Below the pieces are notes generated by a model. That model was not told where the DNA came from and did not search any database. It worked only from the letters and a program-made list of their open reading frames with translations. 64,000 nt of DNA from Aliiroseovarius sediminilitoris (GTDB taxonomy: Bacteria; Pseudomonadota; Alphaproteobacteria; Rhodobacterales; Rhodobacteraceae): assembly GCF_900109955.1 (NCBI RefSeq), contig NZ_FOJB01000001.1, positions 2,976,001 through 3,040,000 of the forward strand, in the 5' to 3' direction. Below, in pieces: positions 27,333 through 36,306 of the stretch. The number at the start of each line of letters is the position of its first letter. The first letter of the stretch is position 1. The translations under genes and the position numbers were made by a program.

Positions 27333-28781
27333 TTACTCCTGATCTGTGGCAAAAATTTGCCGTTCGTCGCAAGGGGCGACGCGAAGGATATTCGTTGTGC
27401 CCGGCACATTGAAGGGCACACCGGCGGTGACGACGATTTGGTCAGCTTCCGTGGCGAAACCGGCACTACGTGCTGCCCGCGCCGCAGACACGACGGCGGC
27501 CTTGAATCGCAGCACCTCGTCTGGCGTAACAAAGCAATTGGTGCCCCAGGACAGGCACAACCGCCGTGCGGTGCCCCGCAAGGGAGTCAATGCGATGATC
27601 GGCACACGCGGCCGTTCCCGCGAGGTCAGCAAAGCGGTCGTTCCTGACTGCGTAAAGCAACAAATCGCCTTGATATCCGTTGTCTCGGCAATCTCACGCG
27701 CGGCGGCGACGATCCCGTCGGCGACCCCGCTGCGCGTGGCAACCCGTGAGGCTTCGACCATATCAAGATAGGTCTGATCATGTTCGACCTCGATCGCGAC
27801 GGCGTTCATCGTCGACACGGCTTCGATCGGATACTGCCCGGCAGCGCTTTCCGCCGATAACATGACCGCATCGGCACCGTCATAAATGGCGTTTGCCACA
27901 TCGGACACCTCGGCACGGGTCGGCATCGGGCTTTCGATCATGCTTTCCAGCATCTGAGTGGCGACGATCACCGGCTTACCTGCACGGCGGCACAATTGGA
28001 TCAAGCGCTTCTGGATCGGGGGAACGGCATGAACGGGCAGTTCTACGCCCAGATCGCCACGTGCAACCATGATCCCATCGGATGCTTCTAGAATGGCATC
28101 GAACGCATCAACAGCAGCCGGTTTTTCGATCTTCGACAGGATTGCCGCGCGACCCTGAGCCAGTTCGCGGGCCTCTTCAACGTCGGCTGCACGCTGCACA
28201 AAGCTTAGCGCCAACCAATCCACGCCCAACTGGCAGGCGAACTCCAGATCGGCGCGGTCCTTGTCTGACAGAGCAGCCAGCGGCAACACCACATCCGGCA
28301 CGTTCACGCCTTTTCGGTCAGAGATGGTGCCCCCGACCTCAACCACGCAATTCGCAAAATCTTCACCGCACTCCCTGACCTTCAGGCGCAGTTTGCCGTC
28401 GTTTACAAGCAGTGTCGATCCGGGTTTCAGCGCCGCAAAGATTTCGGGATGTGGCAGGCAGACGCGGTGGCTTTCGCCCGGCGTTTCGTCCAGATCAAAG
28501 CGGAAATCCTGACCTTCCTCGATGTCGGCAGCCCCGGCTGAAAAGACACCGCAACGCAATTTCGGCCCCTGCAAATCCGCAAGGATCGCGATCGGTCGTT
28601 CCATGTCCTTTTCAATTCGTCGCACAAGCGCATGGCGGGCGCGTTGTTCGTCATGGGTGCCGTGCGACATATTCATGCGAAACACGTCCGCACCAGCTTC
28701 GAACAGCGCCCGAATCGTGTCGTAGTCGCTGGATGCCGGGCCAAGTGTGGCGACGATTTTTACGTTCCGGTGGCGTCTCAC
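27333..28781 (-). CDS. pyk: Pyruvate kinase
   Basis: The 482-residue enzyme makes pyruvate and ATP from phosphoenolpyruvate and ADP. Visible motifs include KIVATLGPASS at the N-terminus, RMNMSHGTHDE, the Mg/K-site region ILADLQGPKLR, the active-site MVARGDLGVELP near residue 240 and the MLESMIESPMPTRAEVSDVANAI block. A C-terminal allosteric domain is present (about 350-480). A divergent N-formylglutamate amidohydrolase gene shares its upstream region. Confidence 0.96.
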   Translation of the reverse strand: MRRHRNVKIVATLGPASSDYDTIRALFEAGADVFRMNMSHGTHDEQRARHALVRRIEKDMERPIAILADLQGPKLRCGVFSAGAADIEEGQDFRFDLDETPGESHRVCLPHPEIFAALKPGSTLLVNDGKLRLKVRECGEDFANCVVEVGGTISDRKGVNVPDVVLPLAALSDKDRADLEFACQLGVDWLALSFVQRAADVEEARELAQGRAAILSKIEKPAAVDAFDAILEASDGIMVARGDLGVELPVHAVPPIQKRLIQLCRRAGKPVIVATQMLESMIESPMPTRAEVSDVANAIYDGADAVMLSAESAAGQYPIEAVSTMNAVAIEVEHDQTYLDMVEASRVATRSGVADGIVAAAREIAETTDIKAICCFTQSGTTALLTSRERPRVPIIALTPLRGTARRLCLSWGTNCFVTPDEVLRFKAAVVSAARAARSAGFATEADQIVVTAGVPFNVPGTTNILRVAPCDERQIFATDQE

Positions 28782-28896
28782 GGGGCACTTCTCCTTATTA
28801 TTGGTCTTTTTAGCGGGTTGATTGCTCTATGCCCCAAAATGTTAGCGCTGACAACTGGCGCTCGCCAAATGCCTCGCATAAACGGGTCTGGCAAAC

Positions 28897-29652
28897 ATGA
28901 ATGACACAGATATGACATACCATCCCTACGCGATTCTGGGCGAGGATCGACCCTCGCGCTGGTTGGTCACTTGCGACCATGCCGCCAATACTGTGCCGCC
29001 TTGCGTCGGCTCGGGCGATCTGGGTGTTGCGGCCGAAGACATGGCCCGCCACATCGCTTACGATGTCGGTGCCGCAGGCGTCACACGCCACCTGTCCGAG
29101 CTTCTGGACGCCCCCGCCATCCTGTCAAATTTTTCGCGCCTGGTGATTGACCCCAACCGGGGCGAGGACGATCCGACGCTGGTGATGAAGCTCTATGACG
29201 GCACCATCATTCCCGCCAACCGCCACGTTGACCGCGAAGAACGTGACCGCAGGTTGAACGCATTTCACCGCCCCTATCATCGGGCCATCGCGCGGCTTGC
29301 CGCACGGCAGAGTAACTCCGTGATCCTCGCCATGCATTCCTATACCCCACAGCTGAAGGGGCGCGAGAAACGTCCGTGGCATATCGCCATCCTTCATGAT
29401 CGCGACAGCCGTCTGGCCAGCCCCTTGATTGCGCGGCTCAGGGAAGAACCCGACCTCTGCGTGGGTGAGAACGAACCCTATGGCGGGCATCTGGACGGTG
29501 ATAGCATCGACCGCCACGCGGTTCTGACCGGGCGGGTCAATGTGTTGATCGAAATCCGAAACGACCTGATCGAAACCGAGGACCAGCAGCGCTGTTGGGC
29601 AGAACGTCTGGCCCCGATCCTGACCGAGACACTGGCAAAGACCGGTCTTTGA
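28897..29652 (+). CDS. N-formylglutamate amidohydrolase family protein
   Basis: The 251-residue protein has the HutG-type hydrolase signature LVTCDHAANTVPP near residue 24, a conserved NFSRLVIDPNRG segment and AMHSYTP near 145, all expected of the metal-dependent N-formylglutamate amidohydrolase family. Classic members cleave N-formyl-L-glutamate in histidine breakdown, but no hut genes are nearby, so the substrate is open. A second, divergent member is at 44630. The gene appears monocistronic, diverging from pyk. Confidence 0.87.
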   Translation: MNDTDMTYHPYAILGEDRPSRWLVTCDHAANTVPPCVGSGDLGVAAEDMARHIAYDVGAAGVTRHLSELLDAPAILSNFSRLVIDPNRGEDDPTLVMKLYDGTIIPANRHVDREERDRRLNAFHRPYHRAIARLAARQSNSVILAMHSYTPQLKGREKRPWHIAILHDRDSRLASPLIARLREEPDLCVGENEPYGGHLDGDSIDRHAVLTGRVNVLIEIRNDLIETEDQQRCWAERLAPILTETLAKTGL

Positions 29653-29742
29653 CAACCAAGAGCCCGAGATCAGCGCGTCGCTTGACCTTGCAGGTTTCGC
29701 TCCCACCTGATGAAGTGACGCTATCGACCGAAAGGATCTGCC

Positions 29743-30060
29743 ATGGATGACCAAACCCGTATTGAAATTGAAGCCGCCGCCTTTCGTCGGTTGCAAAAAC
29801 ACCTGATGGAAGACCGACAAGACGTTCAGAACATCGACATGATGAATCTGGCCGGGTTTTGCCGCAACTGCCTGTCCCGTTGGTATCAGGAAGCCGCGAA
29901 CGCGCGTGGCATTGAAATGTCCAAGGAAGACGGGCGCGAAGCGTTCTACGGGATGCCTTATGGAAACTGGAAGGCCAAGTTCCAGACAGACGCAACCCCG
30001 GAAAAGCAGGCGGCGTTTGACGTGGCGTTCAAAGAAAACGTGCTGGGCGATAAGGGCTGA
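29743..30060 (+). CDS. DUF1244 family protein
   Basis: The 105-residue protein matches DUF1244: an all-helical fold with the conserved NLAGFCRNCLSRWY segment (cysteine pair) near residue 37 and YGMPYGNWKAKFQ near 66. The function is unknown; a helical dimer structure has been reported for this family. It starts after AAAGGATCTGCC and its stop overlaps the next ATG (TGATG), marking the head of a three-gene unit. Confidence 0.88.
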   Translation: MDDQTRIEIEAAAFRRLQKHLMEDRQDVQNIDMMNLAGFCRNCLSRWYQEAANARGIEMSKEDGREAFYGMPYGNWKAKFQTDATPEKQAAFDVAFKENVLGDKG

Positions 30061-30698
30061 TGCGTCCGTCCGACCAGCTTGCCGAGTTTACCCGCGATGC
30101 GCTGGCGGCGGGCAAAAGCCGAGACGACATTCGGACTGCGCTGACCCGATCCGGCTGGGCACCGAACGAGGTTTCCGAAGCCTTGGATGCGTGGGCGGAT
30201 ATAGACTTTCCAACACCTGTGCCGCGTCCGCGCCCCTATGTTTCAGCGCGAGAGGCGTTTTTCTATGGTCTGATGTTTGCAGCCCTTGCGATGACCGCCT
30301 GGCATCTGGTCGCGCTGTTGCACAACCTGATTGACCACTGGATGGCGGACCCCCTCGCTGAAAATGCTGGTCGTTACACGCTGAATTCGACCCGGTGGTC
30401 CATCGCGGCTCTGATCGTGTTCACACCGACGTTTCTGGTGCTGAACCGACAGACGGTTCAGGCGACCAAAGCGGACCCCGGCAAGCGCCGGTCGGGCGTG
30501 CGCAAATGGTTCGGCTATGTCACGCTGTTTCTTGCCTCCGTCTCGCTTCTCGGCGATCTGATGGCGGTGATCTATGCGCTGCTTAGTGGCGACCTGACAG
30601 CCCGCTTTACCCTCAAAGCCTTGGTGGTTGCCGGGGTCGCGGGAACGATCTTTACCTATTTCCGGCAGGAAGCGGACGAGGCGCGCAATGCAACGTGA
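30060..30698 (+). CDS. DUF5671 membrane protein
   Basis: The 212-residue protein starts with a helical domain (about 1-45, FTRDALAAGKSRDDIRTALTRSGW). Four or more membrane helices follow, in the pattern of DUF5671, including ALIVFTPTFLVLNRQTVQ near residue 115. It lies between DUF1244 and a small anchored protein with overlapping ends on both sides. The role is unknown; the N-terminal domain may bind a protein partner. Confidence 0.82.
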   Translation: MRPSDQLAEFTRDALAAGKSRDDIRTALTRSGWAPNEVSEALDAWADIDFPTPVPRPRPYVSAREAFFYGLMFAALAMTAWHLVALLHNLIDHWMADPLAENAGRYTLNSTRWSIAALIVFTPTFLVLNRQTVQATKADPGKRRSGVRKWFGYVTLFLASVSLLGDLMAVIYALLSGDLTARFTLKALVVAGVAGTIFTYFRQEADEARNAT

Positions 30699-31083
30699 CA
30701 CAATCGTCCCCTTGGCAATCGGCGTGGTTGTGGTTGCCGCTGTCATTGCCGGGCTGACCGTCACCGGCGGCCCCACCACCGCCCGTGCCGAAAAACGGGA
30801 TATGGCGCGACTGGCCGATTTGCGCAGTTTGGCTAGCTTCGTCAACTGTGTCTCAGGCGTCAGCGGCGGTTTGCCATTGAACCTTACACCTGTGGAAGAT
30901 TGCGGAACAGACCTTCCTCTGGCCGATCGCACATCGCAAGTGCCGTATCGGTATGCGAGACTGTCAGATACGGGTTACTTGCTTTGCGCGGACTTTGAAC
31001 GCCCGGAGTTGATCACGGATTACGAAGTCGCAGGCGCGACCTGGCGGCCGAGCCAAGGGTGTTTTGCCTTCACCCAATCCTGA
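30688..31083 (+). CDS. Membrane-anchored hypothetical protein, 131 residues
   Basis: I start at 30688 (MQRDTIVPLAIGVVV), which overlaps the preceding gene by 11 bases and opens one hydrophobic helix (residues 6-26). The periplasmic part has three cysteines (FVNCVSG, EDCG, LLCADF plus QGCF) that could form disulfides, and ends in an aromatic CFAFTQS tail. The overlap with the DUF5671 gene indicates that the products are made together. No family name is assigned. Confidence 0.75.
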   Translation: MQRDTIVPLAIGVVVVAAVIAGLTVTGGPTTARAEKRDMARLADLRSLASFVNCVSGVSGGLPLNLTPVEDCGTDLPLADRTSQVPYRYARLSDTGYLLCADFERPELITDYEVAGATWRPSQGCFAFTQS

Positions 31084-31176
31084 TATCTGTGCATTTTCGC
31101 GGGGCGGCTGTTCGGATTTTGCCATTTTCCAAAACGCTCGCACTCCTTAACTTATGTGCATCGGAAAGGAACACAT

Positions 31177-31971
31177 ATGTCCAGGATGCCCACCTACTTT
31201 ATCTCACACGGCGGCGGCCCGTGGCCGTGGATCCCCAACATGCGCCGTATGTTTGCCAAACTGGAAACATCGCTGGCCGCGATGCCGGATCATCTTCCCG
31301 AGGTTCCGAAAGCCGTCCTGATGGTCTCGGGTCATTGGGAGGAAGCCGCGTTCGCGGTCATGTCATCTGCCAACCCACCGATGGTCTATGACTATTCCGG
31401 ATTCCCACCAGAAACCTACGAGATTCAGTATCCCGCCCCCGGAGCACCGGAGCTTGCACGTCGCACACTTGATCTGATCAAGGCCGCGGACTTACCCGCC
31501 ACGTTGAGCCCGGCTCAAGGGTTTGACCATGGGGTGTTTGCCCCCATGGCGGTCATGTATCCCGATGCAGACATGCCGACCTATCAGGTCTCGCTTCAAC
31601 ACGGTTATGATCCAGCAGCACATTTTGCATTGGGACGCGCACTTGCCCCACTACGGGACGAAGGCGTTCTGATTGTCGGGTCGGGCCTGAGTTATCACAA
31701 CCTGCGACTGATGGGGCCAGAGGCACGGGTGCCATCGACCGAGTTCGACACGTGGTTAAACAAGGTGCTGACGCTTCCAGAAAAGGACCGCACGCGGGCT
31801 CTTTTGAACTGGGAACAGGCCCCATCGGCCCGTATCGCGCACAAGGAAGAGGATCATCTGGTCCCGCTGTTTGTGGCCTTGGGCGCGGCGGAGGGTGAAC
31901 AGGCAACCGTCACCTATCACGAAGAAGGTATCTTTGGCGGCGTCACCGCCACCAGCTTTCGCTTTGGATAA
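31177..31971 (+). CDS. DODA-type extradiol aromatic ring-opening dioxygenase
   Basis: The 264-residue protein follows GGAAAGGA and belongs to the class III extradiol dioxygenase (LigB/DODA, YgiD-like) family. The expected metal-site histidines are in YFISHGGGPWPW, VSGHWEE and FDHGVFAPM, with the late conserved YHNLR. These enzymes cleave catechol rings such as DOPA with non-haem iron or zinc. Some close relatives act on compounds other than DOPA, so the aromatic substrate is not known. No aromatic pathway neighbours are visible. Confidence 0.88.
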   Translation: MSRMPTYFISHGGGPWPWIPNMRRMFAKLETSLAAMPDHLPEVPKAVLMVSGHWEEAAFAVMSSANPPMVYDYSGFPPETYEIQYPAPGAPELARRTLDLIKAADLPATLSPAQGFDHGVFAPMAVMYPDADMPTYQVSLQHGYDPAAHFALGRALAPLRDEGVLIVGSGLSYHNLRLMGPEARVPSTEFDTWLNKVLTLPEKDRTRALLNWEQAPSARIAHKEEDHLVPLFVALGAAEGEQATVTYHEEGIFGGVTATSFRFG

Positions 31972-32028
31972 GAAAACGCCCGAATGACAGACAAGCCCCT
32001 TGCCGAATGAAATGTATCTTCGGAGGCG

Positions 32029-32418
32029 TCAACCTTCGGCTTGCCTTGCGTCGTCTTCGGCGTCGAACCAACCGAGGGACGCAATCACTTTGTGGTCATC
32101 GTTAACCTCCCACTGCTCCCAACCACGGATATTCAAGGGGTTGCCGGAGGTCGCCGCGTGGCCAGTAGAGGTCCAGAGGAAGATGACGTGATTGCCCGAC
32201 CATCGAACGTCATCGCAGGTTAATGTAAGATCGGGGACATCGGCGTAGAAGCCTGTTGCCATCTCGCGCACGCGCGATCGCCCTGACCAAGGCTCTCCGC
32301 GATTGATGCTGATTTCGCCCTCTGGCGCATAGAAAGATGCCGCAGCCTCCGCAGATTTCGAATTTCAGGCAGCCGTATCGTCGGCGGCAATACTCTCTAT
32401 TGTTTTCGGATCAATCAT
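32029..32418 (-). pseudogene. NTF2/SnoaL-like protein gene interrupted by one in-frame TGA
   Basis: Reading from ATG 32418, 17 codons are followed by TGA (32367-32365). The same frame then continues without further stops for 111 codons to 32029. The two parts join into one typical nuclear-transport-factor-2-like protein: AADDTAA-stop-NSKSAEAAASFYAP, where relatives have tryptophan before NSK. A single TGG to TGA change explains it. Later blocks MATGFYADVPDLTL, GHAATSGNPLNIRGWE and GWFDAEDDARQ fit the family. A GTG at 32271 could give a truncated product. Substrate or function unknown. Confidence 0.72.
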
Positions 32419-32611
32419 GTGTCGGCCCTCCCAAGCTCGGCAGCTTGTATGCTGCCACGAATATTTGCCGCATGTGGACGCTGATCACGTGGCAAGGACT
32501 GTTCAGGGTGGGTAGCGGGCCGTGCGCCGGTTCAGGCCGCAACCGAGGCTGGGAGCAATCGACAACGCATCTGCTAAGGGGCTTGCATTGCATATGCGGG
32601 GCGTGAATCCC

Positions 32612-33466
32612 TCAAACCGCGGTTTTCAGACTTTCATCCAGATAGATTTCACGCAGGCGCAATGCCACCCGCCCCGGTTCGCCGCCACCCAGTTTTTTGT
32701 CGTCAATCTGCACCACGGGCATCACGAAAGCGGACGCCGAGGTAAAAAACGCCTCGTCAGCGTTCTGGGCTTCTTCGATGGTGAAGTTGCGTTCTTCAAC
32801 CTCCATCTGCGCCTCTTCGGCATAGCGCAGCACGGCGGCGCGGGTGATCCCGTGCAGGATGTCATTGGACAGCGCGCGGGTGATGATCTTGCCGTCCTTC
32901 ACGATATACACGTTGTTCGACGTGCCTTCGGTGACATAGCCGTCTTCGACCATCCAGGCGTCATCAGCCCCCGCCGCCTTGGCCATCATCTTGCCCATCG
33001 ACGGATAAAGCAATTGCACCGTCTTAATGTCGCGGCGCCCCCAGCGAATATCGTCGATCGAGATGACTTTCATCGGCCTCACGGTTTCCGCAAGACCCGG
33101 CTTCGACTGCGTGAACAGAACCACAGTCGGCTTCACCTCGTCGGGATCAGGAAAAGCGAAATCCCGATCCGATGCCGCGCCACGCGAGATTTGCAGATAG
33201 ATCAACCCCTCGTCGATCCCGTTCAGGCGCACCAGTTCGCGATGAACCTCCAACAGATCTTCGGTCGAGATCGGGTTGTCCATGTCCAGCTCGCTCAGGG
33301 ACCGTTTCAACCGTTCCGCATGGCCGTCAAAGGCAATCATCTTGCCACCCAGAACGCTTGTCACTTCGTAAACAGCGTCCGCGAACAGGAATCCCCGGTC
33401 AAAGATCGAGATCCTGGCCTCGGTTTCGGGCAAATACTCTCCGTTCACGTAAACGGTGCGGGTCAT
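32612..33466 (-). CDS. D-amino-acid transaminase (class IV aminotransferase)
   Basis: The 284-residue PLP enzyme starts at 33466 behind AAGGAGAG. It has the fold-type IV pattern: YVNGEYLPETEARISIFDRGF at the start, the lysine region in DIKTVQLLYPSMGKMMAK near 143, and VTEGTSNNVYIVK that binds the cofactor phosphate. The length and these motifs fit D-alanine/D-amino-acid transaminase better than the BCAT branch. Its neighbours are DgcA and DgcN, which act on D-glutamate, the product such a transaminase makes from 2-oxoglutarate. Confidence 0.86.
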   Translation of the reverse strand: MTRTVYVNGEYLPETEARISIFDRGFLFADAVYEVTSVLGGKMIAFDGHAERLKRSLSELDMDNPISTEDLLEVHRELVRLNGIDEGLIYLQISRGAASDRDFAFPDPDEVKPTVVLFTQSKPGLAETVRPMKVISIDDIRWGRRDIKTVQLLYPSMGKMMAKAAGADDAWMVEDGYVTEGTSNNVYIVKDGKIITRALSNDILHGITRAAVLRYAEEAQMEVEERNFTIEEAQNADEAFFTSASAFVMPVVQIDDKKLGGGEPGRVALRLREIYLDESLKTAV

Positions 33467-33554
33467 GTCGTCTCTCCTTGGTGTGACGCGAGCCGGGCGC
33501 ATTGACCCGTGCGGCAATTCCTGTTCTGGCTGTTGATACTCGGGTCCGTGAAAG

Positions 33555-34022
33555 ATGCAAAAGGGAAATCGAATGCCAACCGCAACACAATCCGCTGCCA
33601 TCATGCTGACCGCCGGGATTGGCATCCCGGTTCTGGCCGCATTGAACGCCGCATTGGGTCAGCGCATGGGGTCGCCGATAGCGGCCGGGATGATCCTGTT
33701 TCTGGTGGCGCTTCTGACCGCTGGGGTTGTGTTCCTGTTCTCCGGTGGCTCGCTCAGGGGCGCTGTCGGGTCGCCGCCGCATTTGTTCTTCGCAGGCTGT
33801 CTTGTCGCCTTCTACGTGTTGACGATCACATGGGTGGCCCCCAGTTTTGGCGTCGGCAATGCGGTGTTCTTCGTGCTGCTGGGCCAACTCATCTCCGCCG
33901 CCGCCATCGACCATTATGGACTGTTCGGGGCGCAGCCCAGCCCGCTTTCCTTCTGGCGTCTGTCCGGGATCGCGGTCATGGGGCTTGGCGTGTTCCTGAC
34001 CCAGATCGCAGGGCGAAGCTAA
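33555..34022 (+). CDS. DMT family transporter (DUF606/YdcZ type)
   Basis: The 155-residue protein has five predicted membrane helices, GIPVLAALNAALGQRMGSP near the start and TWVAPSFGVGNAVFFVLLGQL near residue 95. Both are hallmarks of the short EamA-like DUF606 transporters that work as dimers. The cargo is unknown. It lies between a D-amino-acid transaminase and dgcA, facing the other direction, so a role in amino-acid export or import is possible but only inferred. Confidence 0.85.
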   Translation: MQKGNRMPTATQSAAIMLTAGIGIPVLAALNAALGQRMGSPIAAGMILFLVALLTAGVVFLFSGGSLRGAVGSPPHLFFAGCLVAFYVLTITWVAPSFGVGNAVFFVLLGQLISAAAIDHYGLFGAQPSPLSFWRLSGIAVMGLGVFLTQIAGRS

Positions 34023-34026
34023 GCCC

Positions 34027-34992
34027 TCACCCCCACAAAGCCGAAGTGGGCGGGTGGACGCCTTTTTCGTCGAAAACAAGCGGCGTGTCCCGATCCTGGG
34101 ACAGCAACAGAGGTCCATCCAGATCCGTGACCATCGCCCCTTGCGCGAGCAGTGTGGCCGGCGCCATCGCCAGCGACGATCCGACCATGCAGCCCACCAT
34201 GACCTTGTAGCCTTCGGCCGCGGCCGCGTCACGCAGCGCCAGCGCCTCGGTCAGTCCGCCGGTCTTGTCCAGCTTGATATTCACCACGTCATATTTGCCC
34301 TTCAGCTTTGGCAGGCTGGTGCGATCATGGCAGCTTTCATCAGCACAAACCGGCACGGGGCGCTCCATGCCAATCAGCGCCTCATCCTTGCCTGCGGGCA
34401 AGGGCTGTTCGACAAGGCTGACACCAAGCCGCACCAAATGCGGGGCAAGGTCGGCATAGACATCGGCGGACCAGCCTTCATTGGCGTCGACGATGATCTT
34501 GGCATTGGGAGCACCAGCGCGCACGGCCTCAAGCCGGGGCATATCATCAGGCGTGCCCAGCTTGATTTTCAGAAGCGGGCGATGGGCGTGCTTTGCCGCC
34601 TGCGCCTGCATCTGGGCGGGGTCTGCCAGAGACAGGGTGTAAGCGGTGATCTCGGGGCCGGGGGCGGGCAAGCCCGCCAGTTCCCACACGCGCTTGCCTG
34701 AGCGCTTGGCTAACAGATCCCACAAGGCGCAATCGACCGCGTTGCGAGCCGCGCCAGCCGGCAACAGATCATAGAGCGCCTGCCGGGTCACGTCAGAAGG
34801 CAGCCCCATGATTTCATCCGTGACGCTGTCCAGCGTTTCGCCATAGCGCGCATAGGGCACACATTCGCCCCACCCTTGATGGTCGCCATCCTGGACGCGA
34901 ACCGTCAGAACCTTGGCTTCAGTCCGCGACCCGCGCGAAATGGTGAACACCTCGGCCAGTTTGAAAATGTCCGCCGTGACTGAAATCTTCAT
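34027..34992 (-). CDS. dgcA: N-acetyl-D-glutamate racemase DgcA (enolase superfamily)
   Basis: The 321-residue protein has the enolase-superfamily dipeptide-epimerase layout: a capping domain, the KxK motif in LLKIKLG near residue 160, metal ligands in VDANEGW, VEQPLP and CADES, and the second catalytic lysine in NIKLDKTGG near 245. By sequence it would be called L-Ala-D/L-Glu epimerase. Directly next to a DUF1611 protein it matches DgcA of the marine D-glutamate pathway, which converts N-acetyl-D-glutamate to N-acetyl-L-glutamate. It lies 30 bases downstream of dgcN in the same direction. Confidence 0.85.
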   Translation of the reverse strand: MKISVTADIFKLAEVFTISRGSRTEAKVLTVRVQDGDHQGWGECVPYARYGETLDSVTDEIMGLPSDVTRQALYDLLPAGAARNAVDCALWDLLAKRSGKRVWELAGLPAPGPEITAYTLSLADPAQMQAQAAKHAHRPLLKIKLGTPDDMPRLEAVRAGAPNAKIIVDANEGWSADVYADLAPHLVRLGVSLVEQPLPAGKDEALIGMERPVPVCADESCHDRTSLPKLKGKYDVVNIKLDKTGGLTEALALRDAAAAEGYKVMVGCMVGSSLAMAPATLLAQGAMVTDLDGPLLLSQDRDTPLVFDEKGVHPPTSALWG

Positions 34993-35022
34993 TGCCGCCC
35001 CCTGGTGCCCTGAACGGGTAGC

Positions 35023-36024
35023 CTAGACCGTCGCCAGCGCATCGACCAGCTTTTCAGCCCCGAAGCGAAACGGATCAGTGGCAGGCAGGCCCATCCGGGT
35101 TTCCAACTCGGCCAGATAGGCGGCGGCGTCGGCCTCGCTCATGTGCTGTGTGTTGACCGAAATGCCAATGACCTGACAGGTGGGATTCACGACCTTTGCC
35201 AAAGTCAGAGCGACATCGCGCAGGTCTTCCAACGTTGGCAACCGATAATCCGGCAGGCCACGCATATGTTCCCGTGTCGGTTCGTGGCACAGGATCAGGG
35301 CGTCAGGCTGGCCACCGTGAATCAGAGCCATCGTCACCCCGGAATAAGAGGCATGGAACAGTGACCCCTGCCCCTCTATCAAATCCCAGTGGTCGGGGTC
35401 ATTGTCAGGTGAAATATATTCCACCGATCCCGCCATGAAATCCGCCACCACGGCGTCCAAGGGGGCACCATCACCGGTGATCAGGATACCCGTTTGCCCA
35501 GTGGCCCGGAATGAACAGTTCATACCACGCGCACGCATTTCCTTGTCCATTGCCAGCGCCGTGTACATCTTGCCCACCGAACAATCCGTACCGACCGCCA
35601 GACACCGCTTGCCGGTGCGTTTCTTGCCATTGGCGATGGGATATCTTACCTCGGGCAGACGCACATCATGCAGGACACGCCCGGTGGCTTGTGCCACGGC
35701 GGCCAAATCAGGCTCGTCACGCAGCAGGTTGTGCAGGCCCGATGCAAGATCGAACCCTTCCTCAAGCGCCATTACCAGCACCTTTTTCCAGGCTTGTGAA
35801 ATCACACCACCGCGGTTGGCCACACCGATCACAAGCGTCTTGGCTCCGGCTGCCCTGGCTTCGCGCAGGGTCATATCCGTCAGGCCCAGATCCGCCTTGC
35901 AGCCATCCATGCGGTATTGTCCGACGGCGTTCTCAGGCCGCCAGTCTTTGATGCCCTGCGCAACCTTGGCTGCCAGTTGATCGGGTGCATCGCCCAGAAA
36001 CAACAGATATGGTGTCTTGATCAT
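35023..36024 (-). CDS. dgcN: D-glutamate N-acetyltransferase DgcN (DUF1611)
   Basis: The 333-residue protein (start 36024 behind GAGGG, MIKTPYLLFLGDAPDQ) is a DUF1611 member with a P-loop-like VGTDCSVGKMYTALAMDKE near residue 152 and an ATGQTGILITGDGAPLDAVV block. In marine Proteobacteria and haloarchaea this family, partnered with DgcA, has been described as acetylating D-glutamate, which lets D-glutamate enter L-glutamate metabolism through N-acetyl intermediates. The dgcN-dgcA order with a 30-base gap is as expected for that pathway. Confidence 0.85.
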   Translation of the reverse strand: MIKTPYLLFLGDAPDQLAAKVAQGIKDWRPENAVGQYRMDGCKADLGLTDMTLREARAAGAKTLVIGVANRGGVISQAWKKVLVMALEEGFDLASGLHNLLRDEPDLAAVAQATGRVLHDVRLPEVRYPIANGKKRTGKRCLAVGTDCSVGKMYTALAMDKEMRARGMNCSFRATGQTGILITGDGAPLDAVVADFMAGSVEYISPDNDPDHWDLIEGQGSLFHASYSGVTMALIHGGQPDALILCHEPTREHMRGLPDYRLPTLEDLRDVALTLAKVVNPTCQVIGISVNTQHMSEADAAAYLAELETRMGLPATDPFRFGAEKLVDALATV

Positions 36025-36306
36025 GATCGCGCCCTCGTCGAATCTTGTTAAGGGATAATCCACGAGGATCGCATCAAATTTCTTGCGGAATCGGCGGACA
36101 TTCGAAAATATTTAGAATTTTCCTTCATAAACTTCAAAATTGGCCGAAGGTTCTTCTGCTTATTTATAGAATACGCTTAATCCCTTGCGCTTCTGTGCCG
36201 CCGCAGCACAAAGATTCTGCATCTGCAAAATGATCTTGCGAACCGCACGGTAATTTAATAACGATTGCGTCCAAGAAATCGCAACTTCATTACCGAAAGG
36301 CGACAC
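36025..36306. promoter_or_regulatory. Divergent control region of dgcN and mcl1
   Basis: This 282-base spacer is AT-rich and serves two divergent genes. It contains an inverted repeat GAAAAT-N7-ATTTTC (36104-36122), a candidate operator, closer to dgcN than to mcl1. No convincing -35/-10 pair could be assigned to either gene by eye. Confidence 0.35.

Noticed and set aside
28897-29652. hutG in a histidine-utilisation operon
   Set aside because: The protein belongs to the family, but no hutU, hutH, hutI or hutC genes are nearby, so the symbol is not justified.
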